Shown one piece after another: positions 45,856 through 54,535 of a stretch of DNA of 64,000 nucleotides. Below the pieces are notes generated by a model. That model saw only the letters and a list, made by a program, of their open reading frames with translations. It ran no database searches and had not been told where the DNA came from. Within the stretch, counting starts at the first letter, position 1; each line of letters begins with the position of its first letter. Where the stretch lies: NCBI GenBank assembly GCA_016934335.1, contig JAFGTC010000037.1, positions 1 to 64,000 on the forward strand, in the 5' to 3' direction. This stretch comes from Candidatus Omnitrophota bacterium (GTDB lineage: Bacteria; Hinthialibacterota; Hinthialibacteria; Hinthialibacterales; Hinthialibacteraceae). The translations under genes and the position numbers were made by a program.

Positions 45856-48324
45856 ATGGCAGCTCGCAAGACAAAAAAGAAACGCATAAAGAAAGAAACG
45901 AAGCCTGTATGGTTTTCCCGGGTATCGGAGACTGTCTATACAATGACCAATCAAACCCAGGAAGCGGTTACAGAAGCCTGGCAGAATTTAGAGCAGGAGC
46001 GGCGCCGGGAAATCATCTCGATTCCTCTGATCGCATTCTCTTTAATCTGTTTTTTGGCTCTGTTTTCATATCATCCATCCGATTTGGCGTCGCATGCGAC
46101 TTTAGACGCCGAATCGGCGTCTGTTCAAAACTGGATCGGAAAGCCGGGGGCATGGCTGGCCTATGGGATCATTTTTCTGTTCGGCGCTTCCGGATATTGC
46201 GTCCCCGCGCTGTTAATTTTGTGGGGCGTCGATCGCCTTCGACGCGGCGCCGACCAACCTACGCGCAAAATTCGCATCATTGGATGCGTCGCTTTATTGA
46301 TTACCGCTTCCAGTTTTCTGGGGATCATGACGGAAATCATGAATCCCAATGTCGGGGATGAACAAATTTGGCAGGTTTGCGGCGCCATAGGTTATGTTCT
46401 CGGCCGGCGGCTGCTGGAATTGGGGCATGCCGGCGCGTTAATCGTAAACGGCTCCTTTTTAGCGGTTTCGGCGCTGCTTTGCACTCCTTTTCTTTTCACA
46501 AACTTTTTCAGGCGCATCGCCATTTTTATTTTTACTTCGCGGCGGTGGAAAAGAGAAAAACTGGAAGAATGGGAGGAAGAATGCGAGGATGGGGAGGACG
46601 ATTCTTTTTTGGCCCCCTCCGCGCCAGAATTCGATCGAAATGGAATTCGTTTGAAGCCGTTACGGGAGGCCAATGGCGAGTGCTCTTCGCCTCCTCCCAT
46701 GATTACGACGCATGACAGGGAAAAGTTGGATAGTCTCAGGCCGCTTGAGGAAGAAGACGGTCTGCCTCCATTGAAAGTGGAGGAATCGAAAGGCCTCAAA
46801 ATTATCACGCGAGAAGAAGAACCCATAAAAGAAGCCGATTTGGGAGTCAATCTGATCGAGACGCCCACGAATGACGAATATCAATTGCCGTCGGTTTTGC
46901 TGCTCGAAAAACCCAATCAAACGCGTCCTGAAATTGCGCGAGAAGAAATTATTCATAACTCGCAACTGCTTGAGCAAACCCTGAAGGATTTTAATATTAC
47001 CGCCAAGGTCGTCGAGGTGAATTACGGCCCGACTATCACCTGCTATGAATTGGAGCCGGCGCCGGGCATCAAAATAAGCCGCATAGAAAATCTGGCTAAC
47101 GATATAACCCGTTCCTTGAAAGCTGAAAGTGTTCGTATTGTGGCCCCCATCCCGGGGAAGGGAACCGTCGGCGTCGAAGTCCCCAACCGGTATCGCTCCG
47201 ACGTCTTTTTGCGAGAAATGATCGCCTGCGAGAAATATCAGGCTTTGACGTCAAAATTGAGGATTGGTTTGGGAAAAGAGATCAGCGGCGAACCGTTTGT
47301 CTTTGATTTGATTAAAGCGCCTCACTTGTTAGTGGCGGGCGCCACCGGATCGGGTAAATCGGTTTGCATCAATGTCATCATCACTTCTATTTTGTATAAT
47401 GCGGCCCCTCATGAGGTCAAACTTCTGCTCATCGATCCCAAACAGGTCGAGTTGGCCATCTATCGCGATATTCCCCATCTTTTATCGCCGGTAGTCACCG
47501 ATCCCATGAAAGCGGGCGCCGCGCTGCAATGGGCGGTGGAAGAGATGGAGCAGCGCTATCGCTATCTTAAGAAGGCTGGCGTACGTAATGTTAAAGAGTT
47601 CAATAAAAAACGCATGGATCAGCAGAAGGGAAACATTCCCGAAAGCGAATCTTCTCTGGTTCTGCCTGGATTTCTTCCCTATATAGTCATTCTGATCGAC
47701 GAATTAGCCGATTTGATGATGATTGCCCGGGTGGACGTGGAAGCCTCCATCGCGCGTTTGGCGGCCATGGCTCGCGCGGTCGGCATCCATTTAGTATTGG
47801 CGACTCAGCGCCCCTCCGTGGATGTTCTCACCGGCGTCATCAAGAATAACTTCCCCTCCCGCATCGCTTTTCAGGTGTCATCATCCGCCGACTCTCGTAC
47901 GATTCTCGATATGAAAGGCGCGGAGTCTTTAATGGGGCGCGGAGATATGTTGTTTGCGCCCAGCGGCGCCGGCAGGCCCATCCGACTGCAGTGCTCCTTT
48001 ATATCTACGGAAGAATGCGAAGGCGTGGTGGATTTCGTCAAAGAACAGCAGGATGTGGATTATGTCCAGGAAGAATTTATACCTCTGGATGACAGCAACA
48101 AAACCGGAATGACCAGCGACGCTTCGGATATAGACGACCTTTACGATGAAGCTGTTCAATGCGTCTTGGAAAATGACGCCGCTTCTACTTCTCTGCTGCA
48201 GCGCCGTTTAAAAATCGGCTACGGACGCGCCGCTCGCCTTCTCGATCTCATGGAGGAAAACGGGATTGTTGGACCTCCCCGGGGCAGCAAGCCGCGCGAG
48301 ATTGTTCTAAATAAAATGAACTGA
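45856..48324 (+). CDS. ftsK: FtsK/SpoIIIE-family DNA translocase
   Basis: The 822-residue protein pumps chromosomal DNA across the septum and activates dimer resolution at division. A basic N-terminus (MAARKTKKKRIKKETK) precedes four membrane helices (about 55-210). A charged linker and an alpha domain follow (LKDFNITAKVVEVNYGPTITCYELEPAPGIKISRI). The motor has Walker A VAGATGSGKSVCIN (Lys501) and Walker B VILIDELADLMM. A C-terminal gamma winged helix is present (LYDEAVQCVLENDAASTSLLQRRLKIGYGRAARLLDLMEENGIVGP), which reads KOPS-like sequences. GAGGGGGAG precedes ATG45856. The linker is short compared with E. coli FtsK. It converges on a sulfatase gene. Confidence 0.96.
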   Translation: MAARKTKKKRIKKETKPVWFSRVSETVYTMTNQTQEAVTEAWQNLEQERRREIISIPLIAFSLICFLALFSYHPSDLASHATLDAESASVQNWIGKPGAWLAYGIIFLFGASGYCVPALLILWGVDRLRRGADQPTRKIRIIGCVALLITASSFLGIMTEIMNPNVGDEQIWQVCGAIGYVLGRRLLELGHAGALIVNGSFLAVSALLCTPFLFTNFFRRIAIFIFTSRRWKREKLEEWEEECEDGEDDSFLAPSAPEFDRNGIRLKPLREANGECSSPPPMITTHDREKLDSLRPLEEEDGLPPLKVEESKGLKIITREEEPIKEADLGVNLIETPTNDEYQLPSVLLLEKPNQTRPEIAREEIIHNSQLLEQTLKDFNITAKVVEVNYGPTITCYELEPAPGIKISRIENLANDITRSLKAESVRIVAPIPGKGTVGVEVPNRYRSDVFLREMIACEKYQALTSKLRIGLGKEISGEPFVFDLIKAPHLLVAGATGSGKSVCINVIITSILYNAAPHEVKLLLIDPKQVELAIYRDIPHLLSPVVTDPMKAGAALQWAVEEMEQRYRYLKKAGVRNVKEFNKKRMDQQKGNIPESESSLVLPGFLPYIVILIDELADLMMIARVDVEASIARLAAMARAVGIHLVLATQRPSVDVLTGVIKNNFPSRIAFQVSSSADSRTILDMKGAESLMGRGDMLFAPSGAGRPIRLQCSFISTEECEGVVDFVKEQQDVDYVQEEFIPLDDSNKTGMTSDASDIDDLYDEAVQCVLENDAASTSLLQRRLKIGYGRAARLLDLMEENGIVGPPRGSKPREIVLNKMN

Positions 48325-48346
48325 ACATCTTATTACAAAATCGTAC

Positions 48347-49765
48347 TTACCAATTCTTGCCGGATTGAAAATGTTCGTTTCGCTCTTTCCAGGCCTGGGC
48401 TAAATTCAACTTCTCCAGCAATTCATTTTCTGATAAGAATTCATCCTTGAGTTGAATCAGCCATTTTTGCAATTCCTGCTCCATACGTTTCTGAAGCGCC
48501 GCATGCTTTGGATTATCGTATAAATTATCCATCTGGAGCGGATCTTTTTGGTTGTCGTATAACACCCAGCCTTCATCATAAAATCGCGCATAGGTGTATT
48601 GATCCGTTCTCACCCCACGCCAGGGCCTCCCGTTCCATTGGCGGGCCTGATCGCAAGTCAGCATATCCACCAGGAAAATGGATTCGTGCTTCGGACCCTT
48701 GCCTTCAAGAATTTGCCCGGATAAATCAAGCCCCTGCATCTCTTCCGGAATTTTCGAACCGGTGAACGAGAGCAGCGTCGGCGCTAAATCGGCAGTCCCG
48801 ATTAACAAATCGGACTGTTGATTGCTTTTAATTTGAGTGGGATGACGGATGATAAGAGGTACGTTGATCGATTCTTCCCAGGGCTGCTGCTTCTTGATGC
48901 GTCCATGCGACCATAACATGTCGCCATGATCGGAAGTGAAGACGACGATGGTGTTTTCCCGCAGATTCAGTTCATCCAATGTTCTCAGCAGTTTCCCGAC
49001 GCAGACGTCCAGCGCGGTTATATGCGCGTAATACCCCGAAACGGCTTTTCGGTTGGGATTTTTGCTGTTGGGGCGAATTGGGATTTTTTCGGGATCGTAA
49101 AAAACTTTATAATTTTCCGGAACCAATTCATACGGTGCGTGGGGAGGTCCGTATGAAACGGTCAAATAGAACGGATTCGATCGATGTTCGCGCAGAAATT
49201 CAATCGCCAAATCGGTCTGAACATCGGGTTCGTATCCGTTTCGCTCAATCAATTCCGGCGTATCCAAGTAATATTTAGTCTTGAAATAGTTATGGTGGCA
49301 GTTGTACACCGCCCAGTAATCGTTGAATCCATGTCTTCGAGGCCCCGGCGGCGTGAATTTGTGCCGGGATATTCCGTCTAAATGCCACTTGCCTATATAG
49401 CCGGTTTTGTATCCGCTCCGGGAAAGAACCGTGGCGATGGTTTCCTGATCGGTCGGCAGAGGGAGATCGTTGGAGATGCAGCGATGCGCGATCGGGTATT
49501 TTCCCGTCAACAAGGTTGCGCGGCTGGGCGTACAAAGCGGAGCGTTGGCGATCGCATCTTTGAAAAGAATTCCCTCGCCGGCCAACTGATCCAGATTGGG
49601 CGTCAATAAATCGTCGTTGCCCATGCAATGCAAATCCATGCCTCGATGTTGATCAACAAGAATAAATAGAATGTTAGGCTTTTTTTGATCAGCGCGAGCG
49701 GAAAGCGCGCTTGCCGTCAGCCCCGCTCCGGCCGCCTGCAGAAATTGTCGTCGCGTCGTTTTCAT
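48347..49765 (-). CDS. Sulfatase, Tat-exported
   Basis: The 472-residue protein has a Tat signal (TTRRQFLQAAGAGLTASALS). VDQHRGMDLHCMGNDD replaces the usual DDxG motif at the metal site. The signature C-T-P-S-R with A-T-L-L-T-G-K starts at Cys78. IGKWHLDG, FTSDHGDMLWSHGRIKKQQPWEESINVPLI and the C-terminal WRGVRTDQYTYARF resemble choline-sulfatase/heparan-N-sulfatase-like groups more than arylsulfatase A. Substrate unknown. It converges on ftsK with a 22-nt gap. The CBM9-like gene lies upstream on the same strand beyond a terminator. Confidence 0.94.
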   Translation of the reverse strand: MKTTRRQFLQAAGAGLTASALSARADQKKPNILFILVDQHRGMDLHCMGNDDLLTPNLDQLAGEGILFKDAIANAPLCTPSRATLLTGKYPIAHRCISNDLPLPTDQETIATVLSRSGYKTGYIGKWHLDGISRHKFTPPGPRRHGFNDYWAVYNCHHNYFKTKYYLDTPELIERNGYEPDVQTDLAIEFLREHRSNPFYLTVSYGPPHAPYELVPENYKVFYDPEKIPIRPNSKNPNRKAVSGYYAHITALDVCVGKLLRTLDELNLRENTIVVFTSDHGDMLWSHGRIKKQQPWEESINVPLIIRHPTQIKSNQQSDLLIGTADLAPTLLSFTGSKIPEEMQGLDLSGQILEGKGPKHESIFLVDMLTCDQARQWNGRPWRGVRTDQYTYARFYDEGWVLYDNQKDPLQMDNLYDNPKHAALQKRMEQELQKWLIQLKDEFLSENELLEKLNLAQAWKERNEHFQSGKNW

Positions 49766-49794
49766 GATTATTGTTCTCCCTTGTTGTTGTTTTC

Positions 49795-49830
49795 AAAAAA
49801 AAGCGGAGCAACCATTGTACGTTACTCCGC
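49795..49830 (-). terminator. Terminator of the CBM9-like gene
   Basis: GCGGAGCAAC (49803-49812) pairs with GTTACTCCGC (49821-49830) with one mismatch. Read leftwards the stem enters an eight-T tract (49802-49795). A T-run on the other side (49835-49841) means it could also stop rightward transcripts. Confidence 0.7.
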
Positions 49831-49921
49831 GTCATTTTTTTATGGGAATCAGTCTCTTCCGGTCATTTCGATGAAAAAACAAAAAAATCTTCGAAATGAA
49901 CGATTATGTATGCTATTTCAT

Positions 49922-50959
49922 TTAATGCAGCATCCAAGAGGACACGTTTACGGCTCCGGTGAATCGGAGTATGCCGCGCGGGGCGTTATGAAAGCCGCCG
50001 TCTCCCATGTCGTTCCAAGATATTAATCCCAATCCCGATTCTGCGACAGCGCCATCCGTATATCCGGCTACATTGACGAGCCATTCATCTCCATCAGCAA
50101 TGTATTTCCCATTTTCATCTGGAATCATAATCATGTTTTCCATGATGATGTCTACATCTTCGATTACTTCTACGTCGGTTAAAGCAGGGAAACTGAATTG
50201 CGAAAACGGAAACGCAATCTCCAACACCGGAATGCCGACGACTTCCTCTCCTTCAACAGCGCCTTCGATCAGGTGGGGCAGGGCGGCTAAAATAAAAGGC
50301 TTGACGCCAGCTGCTTCCGCTTCGGCAGGATCATAAATCGGATTCCAACCGCCTATGCTTTGAGAACCTACTGTACCGGTATGGAAAAATGGAGGCCCTT
50401 CCGTCGTGTTGCGGATTCCAAAGTTGCTCGGAGCGTATTCAACATCTCCTTCGACATCTTCCAGCAACGGGAAATAGCAACATTGATAACCGGGAGGATT
50501 CGCGCCGGCTTCATTGGGGAAAGCAGTCAATTCTTCGTCCCATTGGGGCGTTAGAAAAATTTCGAAATCGAGGTTGGTGCCCACGCCCCAACCAGCGTAT
50601 CCCGTGTCATCCGCCTCGAGAGGAGCGATGATATCTCCAGCCCATGTCCAACCGTTTTTGTTGATGTATTTCAGTTCGGCTGAAACCAAGAAATAAAGGT
50701 ACTCATCATCCCACAAGGCTCTCCATTGCCATTTCTCGTCTATTACATTACCCCACATGCTTGTGGGATTGGCGCTGTGCCTCAAGGGATAAAAATCTCC
50801 CGTCCATTCGGAGCCCGCCCACTCTTCTTCCGTGTATTCACCATCGATGACGGGCGGATCGCCTGTCACTTTGTTGCAGGTGTATTCACGCACGCTCTGT
50901 CCGTATGCGCCCAACGACGCAATGACCAAACATAGTACTAATCCGATGCTCTTCCTCAT
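49922..50959 (-). CDS. Secreted CBM9-like carbohydrate-binding protein
   Basis: The 345-residue protein has a signal peptide (IGLVLCLVIASLGAYG). A beta-sandwich typical of CBM9-like sugar-binding domains follows: PPVIDGEYTEEEWAGSEWTGDFYPL and WRALWDDEYLYFLVSAEL at the start, and FEIFLTPQWDEE in the centre. Strands such as VPVLEIAFPFSQFSFPAL follow. No catalytic set is visible, so binding of sugar or a reducing end is inferred from the family. AGGAAAGGGG lies before the ATG. It is a single-gene leftward unit ended by a terminator, divergent from the sugar ABC ATPase gene. Confidence 0.8.
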   Translation of the reverse strand: MRKSIGLVLCLVIASLGAYGQSVREYTCNKVTGDPPVIDGEYTEEEWAGSEWTGDFYPLRHSANPTSMWGNVIDEKWQWRALWDDEYLYFLVSAELKYINKNGWTWAGDIIAPLEADDTGYAGWGVGTNLDFEIFLTPQWDEELTAFPNEAGANPPGYQCCYFPLLEDVEGDVEYAPSNFGIRNTTEGPPFFHTGTVGSQSIGGWNPIYDPAEAEAAGVKPFILAALPHLIEGAVEGEEVVGIPVLEIAFPFSQFSFPALTDVEVIEDVDIIMENMIMIPDENGKYIADGDEWLVNVAGYTDGAVAESGLGLISWNDMGDGGFHNAPRGILRFTGAVNVSSWMLH

Positions 50960-51194
50960 AAGACTTTCCCCTTTCCTATAATAAATATTATGATCTTTAT
51001 ATTAAATAATCGATCTAGCGATTGAATGCAAGGAAGGGCGCCGATTTTGCACAAGTTTTTTTTGCATTCTTTATCTCGACAGAGATCATAGGTTTCTGTA
51101 GTCTTAAAGAAGAATGTTTATGGTATCGAATTTTGGTGTTCATGAAAATCGAAGCTAATTTTCAATAAATTCTCAGGAAAAGGTTTTATTTGGA

Positions 51195-52709
51195 ATGAAT
51201 AATCAAACTCAGATTCTTCAAATGATCGATATATGCAAATCCTATCCCGGCGTTCAGGCCTTAAATAAGGTGAATTTCGATATCCAGGAAGGTGAAATCC
51301 ATGCGCTCGTGGGTGAAAACGGCGCCGGTAAGTCAACCCTGATGAAAATTTTGGCCGGCGCCGAAACATTGGATTCCGGGGAAATTCGAATCAATGGGAA
51401 AAAAGTGGTTATCGATTCTCCCCAACGGGCGCAGAGTTTAGGCATCTCGATCATCTATCAGGAATTTAATCTGATTCCTCAATTAGGCGCGGCGGAGAAT
51501 ATTTTCCTGGGGCGCGAACCGACTCGAATGGGGATGGTCGACTTTCGCGCCGAAAAGAAAAAGGCTCGTGAAATCTTGGATCGATTGGGGATTCAATTTG
51601 ATGTCGATCTTCCCGTCAGTCAACTTTCGATCGCCCAGCAGCAAATGGTGGAAATCGCCAAAGCGCTATCCGTCGATGCGCGCATTATCGCCATGGACGA
51701 ACCGTCCGCCACTCTGACTCTTCATGAACTCAAGAGTTTGTTCGCTTTAATTCGAACCTTGAAGCAGCAGGGAATCAGCGTGATTTATATCTCTCATCGC
51801 TTGGAGGAGATTTTCGAAATCTGCGATCGCCTGACCATTTTGCGGGACGGCGAGTGGATTGACACTCGTCCTATTTGCGACATCGATCGCGATGGGATCA
51901 TCGAACGCATGGTGGGCCGCAAAATTACCGATGAATTTCCCAAACAATCGTTTTGGCCGGGGAATCCGATTTTGCAGGTGGAGAATCTGAGCCGCGGCTT
52001 CGTAAAAGATGTTTCGTTCTCGATCCGCGGAGGTGAAATCGTCGGATTGACAGGATTGATCGGAGCAGGGCGCACGGAATTAGCCCGTGTAATTTTCGGC
52101 GCCGATGCGCCTGAATCCGGCAAGATCAAATTTGCCGGGAAGCCTTTGCATCATCATGATCCCCGAAAAGCCATTGATCTCGGAATTTGTCTTCTGACCG
52201 AAGATCGCAAAGGGCAGGGATTGATTTTGGGGATGCGCATTCGGGAAAATATCACCCTTCCCAAATTAAGCGAATTTTGCCGATTCTTTTTCATTCAAGG
52301 CTCCAAAGAACGTCAGTCTTCGCAAAAACATATGGAGAACCTCCAGATCAAAGCTCCTTCCATGGAGACTGTCGTCAACAATCTTTCCGGTGGAAATCAG
52401 CAGAAAGTAGTGCTCGCCAAATGGCTTTTGGCCAACTCGAAACTGTTTATTTTTGACGAACCCACGCGCGGCATCGATGTCGGCGCCAAGCGGGAAATTT
52501 ATCTTCTTATGAATCAACTCTTAGAACGAGGAGCGGCCATTTTGATGATCTCTTCCGAACTGCCGGAAGTCTTGGGCATGTCAGATCGCATTCTGGTCAT
52601 GAACCGGGGTTGCCTCGTTGGAGAACTGGATCGTCATGAAGCCACGCAGGAAAAAATAATGAAACTGGCGACGACGGCGCCCGAAAAAAAATTAACCGTC
52701 GGAATTTAA
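51195..52709 (+). CDS. Sugar ABC importer ATPase (RbsA/MglA-type), double domain
   Basis: The 504-residue cytoplasmic protein has two ABC domains. Domain 1 shows GENGAGKSTLMKILAG, the SIAQQQMVEIAKALS signature and AMDEPSATL. Domain 2 shows LTGLIGAGRTELARVIFG with a degenerate P-loop, the signature LSGGNQQKVVLAKWLL and FIFDEPTRGIDVGAKREIY. This matches the ribose/galactose importer ATPases, whose second site is normally degenerate. No permease or sugar-binding protein follows, so it is an orphan ATPase that may serve a distant locus. It diverges from the CBM9-like gene and is followed after 39 nt by a duplicated membrane protein. Confidence 0.93.
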   Translation: MNNQTQILQMIDICKSYPGVQALNKVNFDIQEGEIHALVGENGAGKSTLMKILAGAETLDSGEIRINGKKVVIDSPQRAQSLGISIIYQEFNLIPQLGAAENIFLGREPTRMGMVDFRAEKKKAREILDRLGIQFDVDLPVSQLSIAQQQMVEIAKALSVDARIIAMDEPSATLTLHELKSLFALIRTLKQQGISVIYISHRLEEIFEICDRLTILRDGEWIDTRPICDIDRDGIIERMVGRKITDEFPKQSFWPGNPILQVENLSRGFVKDVSFSIRGGEIVGLTGLIGAGRTELARVIFGADAPESGKIKFAGKPLHHHDPRKAIDLGICLLTEDRKGQGLILGMRIRENITLPKLSEFCRFFFIQGSKERQSSQKHMENLQIKAPSMETVVNNLSGGNQQKVVLAKWLLANSKLFIFDEPTRGIDVGAKREIYLLMNQLLERGAAILMISSELPEVLGMSDRILVMNRGCLVGELDRHEATQEKIMKLATTAPEKKLTVGI

Positions 52710-52748
52710 TAGAATATCGATCTCTGATGCTTCAAATAAAAAAAGTCG

Positions 52749-54134
52749 ATGAAGAATTTCTTTTCTTCCCCACATTCCCCAGGCGCTTATCCACCGGATG
52801 ATTTGCTGGAATGGGGGGAGCCGACGCCCAAAATCCCATGGTGGTCTTGGCTTGGATTGGCCGTTATTCTTTTTTCGGAAATTCTTTTATTTCTCCAGAT
52901 CGAACCAGTTTATACTCACTTCACGTTGATTGTCTGGTGGGGATACATCCTATTGCTGGACGGACTCATCAAGCGGCGGCGAGGCGTTTCCTGGCTGGCG
53001 GATAAACCTTTATTTTTTATATATTTAGCTGTGATATCGGCATTTTGGTGGCTGGTTTTTGAATTCTATAACTGCTATTTGGAAAACTGGCTCTATATCG
53101 GCGTTCCCTCATCGATTGTCTATCGATACATTTGTTATTTTCTCGCTTATGCCACCATAACGCCTGCAATCTTATTGACTTATCTGTTCGCATTCACTTA
53201 TTGGCCTTCACATGAATCACTGGATTTCAACCGGCGTCCCAAGGAAATGACCTGTTATCTCTGGCTGATTTTTGGCATCTTGAGCGTGTCGATTCCCCTT
53301 TTGATACCCCAAAGAGAAATTCGTCATTATCTCTTTGGATTTGTTTGGATTGGATATGTTTTTATGCTGGAGCCGATCTCTTATTGGTCCGGCGGGTACA
53401 GTTTATTGCGTCTTTGGGCGGCTGGAGCGCGCCGAACGGTTTGGCTGATGTTCGGTTCCGGGGCCGTGTGCGGATTGCTTTGGGAATTCTGGAACTATTG
53501 GGCGGGAGCGAAATGGCTTTACACTGTGCCGATTTTGCCGTCCGTTCGCTACTTTGAGATGCCGATTATAGGATTTTTGGGATTTCTTCCTTTTGCCTGG
53601 GAATGTTTAATGTTGGTCATGTTTTCTTCCCTCATCCTGAATCGATTTCCTTTAAGATCGAATAGTGACGTTTTCCCCAGGGAATTCGTGTTGAAATCTC
53701 GCTGTTTATTTGCAGGATTAACTGGGCTTTTTATCATTACTTATTATGTTCAACCCAAGTATTATTTCCCGCTCATAGATTTCGATCCTTTTTGGGAAAA
53801 AGCGCCAAAGCCTAAGCAAGAAGAATGGGCGGAATCATACAAGGATAATTTTTTAACATTTTATATCGATTTATTCCAAACTGGAAATCAACCATCTAGG
53901 CGTGAATTGGAAAATATTTTTCCCAACGGAACTCTATTGGTTTACGGATGGCATCCATACGTCCACTCACGAGAAACCATGCGGCGTCTTGCCGAGCAGC
54001 AGAAAATGCCGGGGCAATGGAAATGCGTCGATCCGTTGCTGCGGGGATATGCGATGGCTTCTCGCTTTAACTGGGCGATTTATAGAAATTGGCCGAAATA
54101 TCGAGATGAATTTGGTTTACCAACACAAGAATGA
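52749..54134 (+). CDS. Internally duplicated polytopic membrane protein, unknown function
   Basis: The 461-residue protein has about 10 membrane helices in two homologous halves. The first half contains VWWGYILLLDGLI, then WWLVFEFYNCYLENWLYIGV, then YRYICYFLAYATITPAI. The second contains VWIGYVFMLEPIS, then CGLLWEFWNYWAGAKWLYTV, then VRYFEMPIIGFLGFLPFAWE. The matching order shows a tandem duplication. The C-terminal 100 residues are soluble and acidic or basic. No family was recognised. ATG52749 follows the orphan ABC ATPase by 39 nt, but similarity to known ABC permeases is not seen, so a link is unproven. Confidence 0.6.
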   Translation: MKNFFSSPHSPGAYPPDDLLEWGEPTPKIPWWSWLGLAVILFSEILLFLQIEPVYTHFTLIVWWGYILLLDGLIKRRRGVSWLADKPLFFIYLAVISAFWWLVFEFYNCYLENWLYIGVPSSIVYRYICYFLAYATITPAILLTYLFAFTYWPSHESLDFNRRPKEMTCYLWLIFGILSVSIPLLIPQREIRHYLFGFVWIGYVFMLEPISYWSGGYSLLRLWAAGARRTVWLMFGSGAVCGLLWEFWNYWAGAKWLYTVPILPSVRYFEMPIIGFLGFLPFAWECLMLVMFSSLILNRFPLRSNSDVFPREFVLKSRCLFAGLTGLFIITYYVQPKYYFPLIDFDPFWEKAPKPKQEEWAESYKDNFLTFYIDLFQTGNQPSRRELENIFPNGTLLVYGWHPYVHSRETMRRLAEQQKMPGQWKCVDPLLRGYAMASRFNWAIYRNWPKYRDEFGLPTQE

Positions 54135-54202
54135 ATTGCCCCCGCTATTTTTTTCATTTTTTTTGAACGAATTTACTCTTCCAGACGTCTAATGAATAAT
54201 AA

Positions 54203-54233
54203 TTGAAATAAATTGAAGATAAATCAATATAAT
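54203..54233 (+). promoter_or_regulatory. Candidate promoter for an untranslated transcript
   Basis: TTGAAA (54203-54208) and TATAAT (54228-54233) lie 19 nt apart, slightly longer than ideal. The stretch downstream has no gene and ends in a terminator at 54482-54521. Confidence 0.35.
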
Positions 54234-54481
54234 ATAAAGTAGATGGGAAATTTTAGCTGAGGATTTTCATTTTGCGATAGTAAACCACCAAAACTTGGAT
54301 CGATAAAGAAATTAAAGAGAAATTTGTTACTTAACGGTGCTATAAACGTTTTACATTATACAGCGCAAATGACGAAGCACACTATACTGAAAAACGTAAG
54401 GGTATTATAACAATCTTAAAAATATAAAAATCAGAGGATTACACACCCTCCCTATACCTACCTCCCATTATTCTGCTCAAG

Positions 54482-54521
54482 CGGAGTCCGGCTGCCCAGC
54501 CAAAGGCTCCGTATTTTTTTT
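54482..54521 (+). terminator. Rightward intrinsic terminator
   Basis: CGGAG (54482-54486) pairs with CTCCG (54507-54511), and an inner stem GGCT-GCCC-AGCC (54490-54501) stacks within it. Eight T residues follow at 54514-54521. The T tract is on the plus strand, so it does not serve the leftward pseudopilin gene. Confidence 0.6.
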
Positions 54522-54535
54522 CTTTTTCGATTCTA

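Larger units (their letters stand above)
54135..54535. other. 401-nt gene-free region, possible small RNA
   Basis: It is AT-rich, with no frame that has an SD and a convincing product. It contains a promoter-like pair at 54203-54233 and ends with a clear rightward terminator at 54482-54521, some 350 nt past the preceding stop. This layout would suit a roughly 280-nt RNA or an unusually long 3' UTR. No known RNA family was recognised. Confidence 0.4.

Noticed and set aside
51195-54134. Complete sugar ABC importer
   Set aside because: The membrane protein after the ATPase does not resemble RbsC-type permeases and no binding protein is present.
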